Shown here in pieces: positions 1-4,772 of a stretch of DNA of 19,200 bases; positions within the stretch are counted from its first letter, which is position 1, and the number at the start of each line of letters is the position of its first letter. Both the position numbers and the translations under genes were made by a program. The notes below the pieces were generated by a model. The model had not been told where the DNA came from. It searched no databases and saw only the letters and a list, made by a program, of their open reading frames with translations. The stretch is taken from positions 1 to 19,200 of the forward strand of contig VSNK01000085.1 of assembly GCA_009774255.1 (NCBI GenBank). Reading direction: 5' to 3'. The stretch comes from Faecalicatena sp. Lineage in GTDB: Bacteria > Bacillota > Clostridia > Lachnospirales > Lachnospiraceae.

Positions 1-46
1 CAGACGCACAATGTAAAAATGTGCATTTGCCGTTTTTTACTGCAGG

Positions 47-70
47 GATAAAAAACCAAAGTTTTTTATC
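47..70. repeat. Perfect AT-rich inverted repeat
   Basis: GATAAAAAAC (47-56) and GTTTTTTATC (61-70) form a perfect 10-bp inverted repeat around a 4-base CAAA loop. It is not followed by a separate T tract, so it is not a classical terminator, though the A/T-rich stem could end transcription weakly in either direction. It lies just before a strong rightward promoter and could equally separate an upstream gene outside the window from that unit. Confidence 0.45.
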
Positions 71-93
71 TACACCCAAAATTCTCCTTCCTG

Positions 94-122
94 TTGAAAA
101 TCCAGGAAAGGAATGGTATAAT
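94..122 (+). promoter_or_regulatory. Sigma-A promoter, extended -10, before a short terminated unit
   Basis: TTGAAA (94-99), an exact 17-bp spacer, and TATAAT (117-122) preceded by TGG give a near-consensus sigma-A promoter with an extended -10. Transcription would start near 129. No convincing open reading frame follows before the terminator at 208-240, so the promoter seems to serve a short RNA. Confidence 0.6.
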
Positions 123-128
123 CAATGG

Positions 129-240
129 TGCATAGCTTTTTTTAAGTTTTTATTGAGTGTATTGCGATTATATCATTTCAATCCAGGCTTATTAAAAGTT
201 ACGGAATCCCTGGCTGCTGCAACAGCTGGGGTTTTTTTTT
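129..240 (+). ncRNA. Candidate small RNA (~110 nt)
   Basis: A strong promoter (94-122) and a strong intrinsic terminator (208-240) delimit a transcript of about 110 nt. The 73-codon frame across the interval (21-242) starts upstream of the promoter and reads through the terminator stem, so it is an unlikely gene; the first ATG after the start site gives only a six-residue peptide. The RNA would be antisense to any read-through from the leftward gene that ends at 267. It contains one GTTACGG (198-204), the core of the origin repeats, possibly by chance. An unrecognised very short peptide gene remains possible. Confidence 0.4.
208..240 (+). terminator. Rho-independent terminator
   Basis: CCCTGGCTG (208-216) pairs with CAGCTGGGG (223-231): nine pairs including two G-U wobbles, with a 6-base loop, followed at once by nine T residues (232-240). 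It acts on rightward transcription and faces the convergent membrane-protein gene that ends at 267. Confidence 0.8.
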
Positions 241-266
241 AATATTTAGAAAATGTAGGTGCTGAA

Positions 267-1067
267 TTATTCGCCAACAGGAACCAATTGTACTGACGTA
301 CCAGAGATTGAAAGTACATTCCCATCTTCGAATATGGCATTATTGTATTGTGCTATACACAATCCATCATTAGTGGTTCCCATAATTTCATTCAATCCAC
401 CGTTAAACATGTTATCAGAGTTGACATTTCCATTGCTGCCTGTCGCAACGACATTATACGTACCTGAAGGGAAATCACTTCCACAAGTATAATTACCGGC
501 GCCGAAATCAATAGGGGCAGCATCAGTAGCTGATCTTGCAGTAATGCCTCCTAACTTTGCATTTTCGGAAACCAAATGCAAAGTTACAGTACCTCCCAAT
601 GTCAGAACAACATCATCATCCATTTTTAACCCATTGAAGGAATCAATTGAGTACTCATCTGCCGGATTTCCCATAATCTCATTCAGACCACCACTAAACA
701 TATTAGACGAAGATACGTTACCGGATCCACCTGTGGCAACTAAATTGTAGGTCCCTACAGGAATATCAACACCAGCGGTATAATTACCTGCAGATAAATC
801 TACCTCATAATGCTCTTCTGCTACTTCTGGCGGCTGGTCGGTTTCTGGTTCAGATACATCAGTGCTGGATACGTCTTGGGAGTCCTGGTTAGTTTGTGTT
901 TTAGCTTGCTTATTGGACTTATCGTCATCGCCAAATACCATAGTGATAAAGACGATAGCAATAAATACAACAATAATACCTTTGATAATACCGCCGCCTT
1001 TTTTCTTCTCTTTTACCTTCTTCGTTGCTTTTACAGTGTCTTTCTTACCTTCTTTCTTTTTTGCCAT
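267..1067 (-). CDS. Membrane-anchored protein with two tandem beta-rich repeats
   Basis: 266 residues. The first 25 are very Lys-rich, followed by one membrane segment (about 27-46), an acidic Ser/Thr/Gln linker (47-85), and two copies of one domain (about 88-166 and 186-264). Each copy carries GNYT-x-G-x-D-x-P-x-GTYN-x-VATG, then NMF-x-GGLNEIMG. The Lys-rich N-terminus followed by a single helix suggests a cytoplasmic tail with the repeats outside. A good ribosome site (AGAGGA) precedes the ATG. It sits on the lysogeny side of the repressor, where temperate Firmicute phages often carry lysogen-expressed surface proteins, so superinfection exclusion or another lysogenic conversion role is a reasonable guess. 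I recognise the GTY repeat style but cannot name a characterised family. Confidence 0.85.
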   Translation of the reverse strand: MAKKKEGKKDTVKATKKVKEKKKGGGIIKGIIVVFIAIVFITMVFGDDDKSNKQAKTQTNQDSQDVSSTDVSEPETDQPPEVAEEHYEVDLSAGNYTAGVDIPVGTYNLVATGGSGNVSSSNMFSGGLNEIMGNPADEYSIDSFNGLKMDDDVVLTLGGTVTLHLVSENAKLGGITARSATDAAPIDFGAGNYTCGSDFPSGTYNVVATGSNGNVNSDNMFNGGLNEIMGTTNDGLCIAQYNNAIFEDGNVLSISGTSVQLVPVGE

Positions 1068-1149
1068 ATCATTTTCCTCTTTAGTTTTCCTGTACCAATA
1101 GTTTTACGCCACTTTTTATATAAACGCCGGAGCGATTACATATATAAAA

Positions 1150-1226
1150 TTACGGTTCATTACGGTTGAACGTTACGGTGGGCATTCAGTAATAGCAAGG
1201 GTGTTACGGTTTGTTACGGTTAAATA
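1150..1226 (+). repeat. 77-bp direct repeat, copy 1
   Basis: Identical base for base to 19124-19200, 17,974 bp away. The match starts at 1150 (the preceding base is A here and G in copy 2). It contains five iterons and stops here only because the window ends, so the true repeat may be longer. Confidence 0.97.
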
Positions 1227-1347
1227 CTAAGTTCTTAATATTTTTAATTTATAAAAAAAATAATAAGAAAAAAAAATAAAAAATATAAATATATAGTAGT
1301 AGGAGTTTCAACCGTAACCGTAACATCCGTAACACTCAGCAAACACA

Positions 1348-1387
1348 AGGGCTAGAGCCCTGTTACGGTTCATTTTTAAACCGTAAC
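1348..1387 (-). terminator. Two adjacent hairpins after the lipoprotein gene (weak terminator candidate)
   Basis: Read leftward, the transcript of the lipoprotein gene first meets GTTACGGTT/AACCGTAAC (1362-1370 with 1379-1387, 9-bp stem) and then the palindrome AGGGCTAGAGCCCT (1348-1361), followed by a poor U tract (TGTGTTTG). This could end leftward transcription before the origin; the first hairpin is also made of two iterons, so its role may be DNA binding rather than termination. Confidence 0.4.
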
Positions 1388-1406
1388 AAGCGTAACAGAA
1401 TTATGC

Positions 1407-1766
1407 TCATGGACGAGTAATAGATATTTGCCCAATCTCTTTTTCCTCTTCAAGCATTGCTACATTATAAATATCCCCACCAGATGCTAACGATTCATCA
1501 TCATAGAACCATACAGTATGTAAGTGATAATCATCATTTGTCACATCATTAAACACCGCTTCTAATTCTTCATCATTTAGATTGTCAGATACCACAACAC
1601 GATATCCACAACACGTTTTTCCATCTTGAACATATTCACTACTCGAGACATTGACATATTCCGGAACTTGTATTTCCTGTGAATTATCAGATTTTTCAGA
1701 AGAACAGCTAATGCAAATAAGCAGTAGTATTGCGATAAGTACGATACTTAAAAGTTTATTTTTCAT
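1407..1766 (-). CDS. Small lipoprotein of the lysogeny region
   Basis: 119 residues with a lipoprotein signal: basic MKNK, hydrophobic stretch 5-19, and a lipobox-like CIS-C with the modified Cys at 21, followed by a Ser/Asn/Gln linker. The -3 residue is Cys rather than the usual Leu/Val, so the lipobox is slightly off. The mature part (about 95 residues) is acidic with no family I recognise; it holds a second Cys pair (CCGYR, about 53-57). The ribosome site AGGAAAGGG is strong. It lies between the origin-like region and the repressor, a usual place for phage superinfection-exclusion lipoproteins, which is the best guess. Its start lies 41-54 bp from the first LexA-type box, so it may share damage control with the divergent 33-codon gene. 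Confidence 0.8.
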   Translation of the reverse strand: MKNKLLSIVLIAILLLICISCSSEKSDNSQEIQVPEYVNVSSSEYVQDGKTCCGYRVVVSDNLNDEELEAVFNDVTNDDYHLHTVWFYDDESLASGGDIYNVAMLEEEKEIGQISITRP

Positions 1767-1796
1767 ATATATTTTCCCTTTCCTAAGAATTCCCTA

Positions 1797-1825
1797 TTGA
1801 TAAATCAGAACAAATGTTCTATAAT
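1797..1825 (+). promoter_or_regulatory. Sigma-A promoter of the LexA-controlled small gene
   Basis: TTGATA (1797-1802), exactly 17 bp, TATAAT (1820-1825); expected start near 1832. The spacer is largely filled by a LexA-type box, so the promoter looks built to be repressed. Confidence 0.8.
1807..1820. promoter_or_regulatory. LexA-type (SOS) box 1
   Basis: AGAACAAATGTTCT is a perfect 14-bp palindrome matching the Gram-positive LexA core GAAC-RNRY-GTTC. It covers the promoter spacer and the first base of the -10. A phage-repressor operator is the main alternative, because the candidate operator at 3153-3167 has a similar AACA/TGTT core. Confidence 0.7.
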
Positions 1826-1842
1826 ATATGTATCGCTACTTT

Positions 1843-1856
1843 AGAACGTGCGTTCA
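1843..1856. promoter_or_regulatory. LexA-type (SOS) box 2
   Basis: AGAACGTGCGTTCA again has GAAC-RNRY-GTTC exactly. It lies about 12-24 bases into the predicted transcript, 36 bp centre to centre from box 1. Two exact boxes on one promoter are unlikely to be chance. Confidence 0.7.
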
Positions 1857-1873
1857 CAGGAGATGAACCCAGC

Positions 1874-1975
1874 ATGAACTACAAAGCATTTATCATCGAA
1901 CTGCTTGACATGGCGGATGAACGGAGATTAAAGTTAATCCTATGCTATGTCAAAGCGCTCTTGGGACTGAAATGA
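1874..1975 (+). CDS. 33-residue SOS-controlled microprotein (candidate antirepressor)
   Basis: ATG at 1874 preceded by AGGAG (1858-1862); TGA at 1973-1975. The peptide begins MNYKAFIIELLDMADERR and ends in a hydrophobic/Lys helix (Leu-Ile-Leu-Cys-Tyr-Val-Lys-Ala-Leu-Leu). It should form two amphipathic helices broken near Ala14-Asp15. It faintly resembles the repressor's own C-terminus: both have Phe-Ile-x-x-Leu, then an acidic turn, then a Leu-rich helix. It is convergent with the repressor gene, stop codon against stop codon, and sits under two LexA-type boxes. That arrangement suggests a DNA-damage-induced inhibitor of the repressor. It could instead be a spurious frame in an SOS-induced RNA antisense to the repressor's 3' end. 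Confidence 0.6.
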   Translation: MNYKAFIIELLDMADERRLKLILCYVKALLGLK

Positions 1976-1987
1976 TCAGTCCCTTTC
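1963..1987 (+). terminator. Terminator of the SOS microgene, overlapping both stop codons
   Basis: GGGACTGA (1963-1970) and TCAGTCCC (1976-1983) form a perfect 8-bp stem with a 5-base loop, followed by TTTCTTC. The T run is imperfect, so efficiency is uncertain. Leaky termination would send transcripts antisense into the repressor gene. Confidence 0.55.
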
Positions 1988-2344
1988 TTCATGCAGTCTC
2001 AAGGTCATCTTTTCCAACACTTCCCAATCAGACTCTTCTAGTGAGGCCAGCATGGATATAAAACGCTTTTTGAAGCTATCATCTACATTCATTTGGAGTT
2101 CACCTATGAATGTAGCAATCTGCTCATCCCTGCTGATCTCTAAGAACATTTCGCCTTGCCCGGTCCTTAACCATTCTTCATTGACATTGAATTCTCGGCA
2201 GATTAGTGAAACTGCACCATCACTTAGATTGCTTTTTCCTGTTTCGTAACTAGCAACAGTATTTCTTTTTATTCCGATTCTGTTGGCAAATTCCTGTTGT
2301 GTCAGGTCAAGTTCTTTTCTAAGTTTTTTGATTCTGTCCTTCAC
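1976..2344 (-). CDS. XRE-family phage repressor (CI-like), without peptidase domain
   Basis: 122 residues. An N-terminal XRE helix-turn-helix fills about residues 1-65 (LTQQEFANRIGIKRNTVASYE region, then VNEEWLRTGQGEMF, typical of phage repressors). The remainder (about 75-122) is a short helical tail rich in Glu, Leu and Lys, probably for dimerisation; there is no S24/LexA-like peptidase, so RecA-triggered self-cleavage is not expected. The start is GTG at 2344, behind an ideal AAGGAGG that overlaps the stop of the upstream Bro-N gene, so translation is probably coupled. It should bind the palindrome in the divergent control region and keep the rightward operon silent. Confidence 0.85.
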   Translation of the reverse strand: MKDRIKKLRKELDLTQQEFANRIGIKRNTVASYETGKSNLSDGAVSLICREFNVNEEWLRTGQGEMFLEISRDEQIATFIGELQMNVDDSFKKRFISMLASLEESDWEVLEKMTLRLHEERD

Positions 2345-2348
2345 ATAT

Positions 2349-3098
2349 TCACCTCCTTCCTAGCTTTTTGGCGAATATCCTTTTGGATTTTCCATTGATA
2401 TTCTTAACCGCTGCCTGAATCCCTAATGTGTTGTTGACTATCCTGCTGAATCTGTTGTGTGCAACTGGATGGATGTTATTCTTACTACAAAATATGCAAT
2501 AATCTTTGTACACATCGGAAGTTGCCCGGTTTAACACATCAGCATTTTGGAGAAAATCTGAAACTCCATAATCATTCTGAAAAATCGGATAAGAAGATTC
2601 CGATTTATTAGTGTGTTTAACAGATGTGTAACCGGAATTTTTTAGTACACATCCTAAATACGGGAGTTTTTCAGGCGGACATTCTAAGATTATTTCCAAC
2701 GCTCTAATCTGGTTATCCGTGATTACTTCATTTGCTGACTGACTGGTTTTCCCATAATGCCCTGTTTTCCGAAGTGCTGGAAGGACTTCACTTGTTACCC
2801 AGTGTTTAAACTTCTTTGCTGATTCCAACTTGCTACTGAAAACAAGAGAATATAAGCCGGATTCGTTGATGATAGTCATCATTTGTTCTCCTGAGGGGGT
2901 CGCGAATCGCGACTCCCCTTTATCTTCGCTATCAACATGCTTGTAAAGTGCATCTCTGTGATTACTGTACCCCAATGCCACCGCCACATCTTTCCCAACG
3001 AACCACGGTTCATTATCAATAACAATTGACCTCATCTGACCAAACTCAGGATTGTTAAAAATCTGTAGTTCATTTACAGAATTAGAAGTATCTTTCAT
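2349..3098 (-). CDS. Bro-N antirepressor with a D5-type C-terminal DNA-binding domain
   Basis: 249 residues. Residues 10-115 are a Bro-N domain (PWFVGKDVAVALGY; LYKHVDSEDKG; INESGLYSLVFSSKL; FKHWVTSEVLPALRKTG), known from phage antirepressors. After a linker, residues 196-245 (from VYKDY to RIFAKK) align with residues 577-625 of the primase-helicase encoded at 13369-15249, with roughly 20 identities in 50. The ribosome site is AAAGGTGGTGA before ATG 3098. It is the first gene of the leftward transcript, ahead of the repressor. Antirepressors more often lie on the lytic side; co-expression with the repressor may indicate a lysogeny-stage DNA-binding role. Confidence 0.85.
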   Translation of the reverse strand: MKDTSNSVNELQIFNNPEFGQMRSIVIDNEPWFVGKDVAVALGYSNHRDALYKHVDSEDKGESRFATPSGEQMMTIINESGLYSLVFSSKLESAKKFKHWVTSEVLPALRKTGHYGKTSQSANEVITDNQIRALEIILECPPEKLPYLGCVLKNSGYTSVKHTNKSESSYPIFQNDYGVSDFLQNADVLNRATSDVYKDYCIFCSKNNIHPVAHNRFSRIVNNTLGIQAAVKNINGKSKRIFAKKLGRR

Positions 3099-3127
3099 CT
3101 ATGTATTCACCACCTTTCCTAAAACCT

Positions 3128-3156
3128 ATTATAGCAGTAGAAATGTGGCTAGTCAA
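3128..3156 (-). promoter_or_regulatory. Leftward promoter of the Bro-N/repressor operon
   Basis: On the minus strand TTGACT (3151-3156), a 17-bp spacer and TATAAT (3128-3133). This is one substitution from full consensus, so the lysogeny operon has a strong promoter of its own. The -35 is overlapped by the operator candidate at 3153-3167. Confidence 0.8.
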
Positions 3157-3167
3157 CAAAATGTTGA
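3153..3167. promoter_or_regulatory. Palindromic operator candidate
   Basis: TCAACAAAATGTTGA is a perfect 6+3+6 palindrome covering the leftward -35. A looser relative, TTGACAAATGTTTAA (3185-3199), overlaps the rightward -35. Binding of the XRE repressor or of the Cro-like protein here would control both promoters; which of the two binds cannot be told from sequence. Confidence 0.6.
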
Positions 3168-3184
3168 AAAACCACAAAAAGATA

Positions 3185-3213
3185 TTGACAAATGTTTAAT
3201 AACGACTTATAAT
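3185..3213 (+). promoter_or_regulatory. Rightward early promoter
   Basis: TTGACA (3185-3190), 17-bp spacer, TATAAT (3208-3213): full sigma-A consensus. It drives the Cro-like gene at 3249 and probably the whole rightward operon. Such a strong promoter needs tight repression in the lysogen. Confidence 0.85.
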
Positions 3214-3248
3214 TGTGGTATAACAACAAAAGAAATGAGGTGAACTAA

Positions 3249-3446
3249 ATGAAAATCGACAAAATGAAGATTGACGTTACTATGGCAAAAAAGGGATATT
3301 CTGCTAAAGAATTATCTGAAAAGTGCGGTGTATCTCAAGTTACTATTGCAAGACTTAAAAGAGGGGTGCAGGAAGCAAGACCTGCGACAATCGGCAAGAT
3401 TGCTAAGGCTCTGAATGTTGATGTAACTGAAATAATTGAAATGTGA
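3249..3446 (+). CDS. Cro-like XRE-family regulator
   Basis: 65 residues, almost entirely one XRE helix-turn-helix: YSAKELSEKCGVSQVTIARLKRG (two-helix core), then ATIGKIAKALNVDVTEIIEM. It has the size and position of a Cro-type protein: first gene of the rightward operon, divergent from the antirepressor/repressor pair. AATGAGGTG gives the ribosome site before ATG 3249; a second Met six codons in is possible but has no separate site. Likely role: lowering repressor transcription during lytic growth or tuning its own operon. Confidence 0.85.
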   Translation: MKIDKMKIDVTMAKKGYSAKELSEKCGVSQVTIARLKRGVQEARPATIGKIAKALNVDVTEIIEM

Positions 3447-3490
3447 CATGCTGCCGGGCGTGTGGAAGTATTGGAAGGGAGAGAGAACCT

Positions 3491-3634
3491 ATGAAGAAGA
3501 TAGACAGGAAGATTGAAGAGATCAGGAATATGCAGGAAGAACTTGATCACAGGACGCAGGTTGAAGAGGAAGCGGTCAGGCTGATATCTGAATGCAAATT
3601 TGAAGAGGCTATTGCTCTTCTGGATACTATATAA
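3491..3634 (+). CDS. Small coiled-coil protein, unknown function
   Basis: 47 residues starting at ATG 3491, behind GGGAGAG; the frame stays open upstream to 3443, but that part starts without a ribosome site and reads unlike a protein. The sequence is highly charged and helical (KIDRKIEEIRNMQEELDHR, then EEEAVRLISECKFEEAIALL), consistent with a short coiled coil. Lies 44 bp after the Cro-like gene and is followed closely by another small gene. No family recognised. Confidence 0.65.
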   Translation: MKKIDRKIEEIRNMQEELDHRTQVEEEAVRLISECKFEEAIALLDTI

Positions 3635-3657
3635 AAATTAAAAGGAGGATATAGAAA

Positions 3658-3846
3658 ATGACAAGAACAGCATTAGTAAGAAACAGTGCAACAAGAAATC
3701 TTAAGATATTTCGCTCAAACGAATATAAAACGCAGTCAGAATTTGCACAGGATTTGAGGGGAAACGGATTCAAAGTTTTGAAAATCTGGAACGAAAACAA
3801 GTCGGATAGCGAAGTTGATAACTGGGAACTTTTGAACAGAAAATAA
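3658..3846 (+). CDS. Small early phage protein, unknown function
   Basis: 62 residues behind a very strong AAAGGAGG site, ATG 3658. The N-terminus is basic (MTRTALVRNSATRNLKIFR) and the C-terminus mixed (GFKVLKIWNENKSDSEVDNWELLNRK). The length, place and strong translation signal match the short accessory early proteins of Firmicute phages. No motif allows a functional call. Confidence 0.7.
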   Translation: MTRTALVRNSATRNLKIFRSNEYKTQSEFAQDLRGNGFKVLKIWNENKSDSEVDNWELLNRK

Positions 3847-3886
3847 CCACACCACCCGTCCCGGAGGTTACGAGGACAAACCTTTA

Positions 3887-4012
3887 ATGCAGCTGACCAG
3901 GCACTACAGAAATAAGACCTGGGAACGGTCACAAGCCCGTGATAAATGCAGAGTGGAGGAAATCAAAGCAAGCAGGACAGGGGGAAGCAACGAGAGGGCT
4001 ACACGCAAGTAA
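3887..4012 (+). CDS. Possible 41-residue basic protein
   Basis: ATG 3887 with AGGA about 10 bases upstream; stop at 4010-4012. The peptide is rich in Arg/Lys/Glu (TWERSQARDKCRVEEIKASR) and looks soluble and helical. Supported only by codon-like texture, a plausible ribosome site and an otherwise empty stretch. No homolog recognised. Confidence 0.45.
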   Translation: MQLTRHYRNKTWERSQARDKCRVEEIKASRTGGSNERATRK

Positions 4013-4268
4013 CATGGCAGTTAGGCTGACGGATATCAGACGGAGCGTGTGAAGAATAAGTAAGTTCCCTTAAAGGATTGGAAGAAAGCAGGAATAGCAG
4101 GGCAATGATGCAGAGTGTGTGGTACATGTGGAATGAAAACCACTGAGGGCAAGCCGATTGTCACATTATCCCTAGAACAAGAAGCTGTTAAGCGGAAGAA
4201 TCCAACGCGCGAGATGACACAGCACTTTGATTTCCCAAAATAAGAACTTAACAAAGGTTATGCGACTG
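4013..4268. other. Weakly coding stretch between small early genes
   Basis: Most of 3847-4320 lacks a strong gene. Stops are frequent in all rightward frames between 4013 and 4108; after that one frame opens (see the 36-codon candidate). The 72-codon leftward frame (4036-4254) has no ribosome site and unconvincing composition. No tRNA-like fold or repeat was seen. It may hold decayed small genes or an untranslated structured leader. Confidence 0.4.
4133..4243 (+). CDS. Possible 36-residue protein
   Basis: ATG 4133 to TAA 4241-4243: peptide MKTTEGKPIVTLSLEQ followed by a charged stretch ending THFDFPK-like (QHFDFPK). The same frame is open upstream to 4109 and encodes Cys-x-x-Cys-Gly-x-Cys-Gly there, so the gene may begin at GTG 4115 and carry a small Cys cluster. 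The ribosome site is poor for either start. The residue texture looks protein-like; could be the surviving end of a decayed gene. Confidence 0.35.
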   Translation: MKTTEGKPIVTLSLEQEAVKRKNPTREMTQHFDFPK

Positions 4269-4296
4269 CTGGTGATCTGTTGCAGCGGATCACCAG
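4269..4296. promoter_or_regulatory. Hairpin ahead of the 31-residue membrane peptide
   Basis: CTGGTGATC (4269-4277) and GATCACCAG (4288-4296) form a perfect 9-bp stem with a 10-base loop, followed by eight A residues. The A run rules out a rightward intrinsic terminator. In RNA it would sit about 13 bases before the GGAGGTG site of the next gene and could affect its translation or protect the transcript. Confidence 0.45.
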
Positions 4297-4320
4297 AAAA
4301 AAAATGATGGGAGGTGGGCT

Positions 4321-4416
4321 ATGAAACATACAAATTATTCTGATGGCCTGATTTCAGGTTTTCTGGCAGGTCTGGTTATTGGGATTATTTATGTAATCAT
4401 CAGGCAGTTTGTTTAA
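4321..4416 (+). CDS. 31-residue single-pass membrane peptide
   Basis: ATG 4321 behind GGAGGTG. Residues about 8-26 form one membrane helix (LISGFLAGLVIGIIYVII), with Lys/His at the N-end and Arg at the C-end. Such tiny hydrophobic early proteins are common in phages and mostly uncharacterised; holin-like, membrane-regulator and toxin-like roles are all possible. Its end overlaps by 4 bases the end of the convergent gene on the minus strand. Confidence 0.6.
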   Translation: MKHTNYSDGLISGFLAGLVIGIIYVIIRQFV

Positions 4417-4748
4417 AGGAATCCCAGAAGGTAACCACCTAAAACGGAGGTCATAACACCGCAGATAAAACTGACGGTACGGTTCAGCCACAGTTCAGAA
4501 CGTTCACACAAGTATAAAGGCATTCCGTTCAGGCAGACGGCTCCGACGGGAAAGTATTCACCGTCAACCCAAAACAGATTGATACAGCCTTCTTTTTCAA
4601 GGGCCTTTAAGGCCCCACGTATCTTTCCGGATGTACATATGGTTTGAAACTGTTCTCCGGTAATTATGTCGCTGCGGTTTTTGCAACTTAATTTGTTTAG
4701 CTTTTTGATGCAGGAATGCATTCTGCATCTGGTAAAGAATCCGATCAT
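4413..4748 (-). CDS. Minus-strand cargo gene: possible winged-helix plus C-terminal membrane segment
   Basis: 111 residues from ATG 4748, behind GGAGGG; 12 extra upstream codons are open but lack a ribosome site. The N-terminal part has Cys/Lys-rich helices, residues about 28-75 look like a small winged-helix (ITGEQFQTICTSGKIRGALK, then a beta-hairpin WVDGEYFPVG), and the C-terminal 25 residues are a membrane helix ending GGYLLGFL. It is the only clear leftward gene inside the rightward operon and has its own promoter, the pattern of a lysogen-expressed 'moron'. Immunity or exclusion is plausible but unproven. Confidence 0.65.
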   Translation of the reverse strand: MIGFFTRCRMHSCIKKLNKLSCKNRSDIITGEQFQTICTSGKIRGALKALEKEGCINLFWVDGEYFPVGAVCLNGMPLYLCERSELWLNRTVSFICGVMTSVLGGYLLGFL

Positions 4749-4772
4749 CTGTAACCCTCCGTTTTTATTTAC

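Larger units (their letters stand above)
1150..1396. other. Candidate replication origin: GTTACGGTT iterons around an A/T tract
   Basis: The left arm holds five forward copies of (G)TTACGGT(T) at 1150, 1160, 1173, 1204 and 1214, two pairs being exactly 10 bp apart. The right arm holds AACCGTAAC at 1310-1318 and 1316-1324 (overlapping), ATCCGTAAC at 1325, one forward copy at 1362, AACCGTAAC at 1379 and a one-mismatch copy at 1388. Between them, 1235-1295 contains a single G/C base. Iterons in both orientations flanking an A/T-rich unwinding region is the organisation known for origins of staphylococcal pathogenicity islands, read by their Rep helicase. The likely reader here is the D5-type primase-helicase at 13369-15249. 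Alternatives are a regulator array or a partition site. No protein-coding frame is convincing here. Confidence 0.65.

Noticed and set aside
21..242. 73-codon rightward frame at the start
   Set aside because: It begins before the promoter at 94-122, has no ribosome site, and reads through the terminator stem and T run.
1150..1396. CRISPR-like array of short repeats
   Set aside because: Units are 9 bp, in both orientations, with irregular 1-30-bp gaps and no spacer-sized unique segments; no cas genes nearby.
1976..2344. RecA-cleavable CI repressor
   Set aside because: The protein stops at 122 residues and has no Ser/Lys peptidase domain or cleavage site region.
4036..4254. 72-codon minus-strand frame
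   Set aside because: No ribosome site or promoter and unconvincing composition; it is antisense to the small candidate genes.
4269..4304. Rho-independent terminator
   Set aside because: The stem is followed by A residues on the plus strand and preceded by T residues on the minus strand, so neither direction has the needed U tract after the stem.
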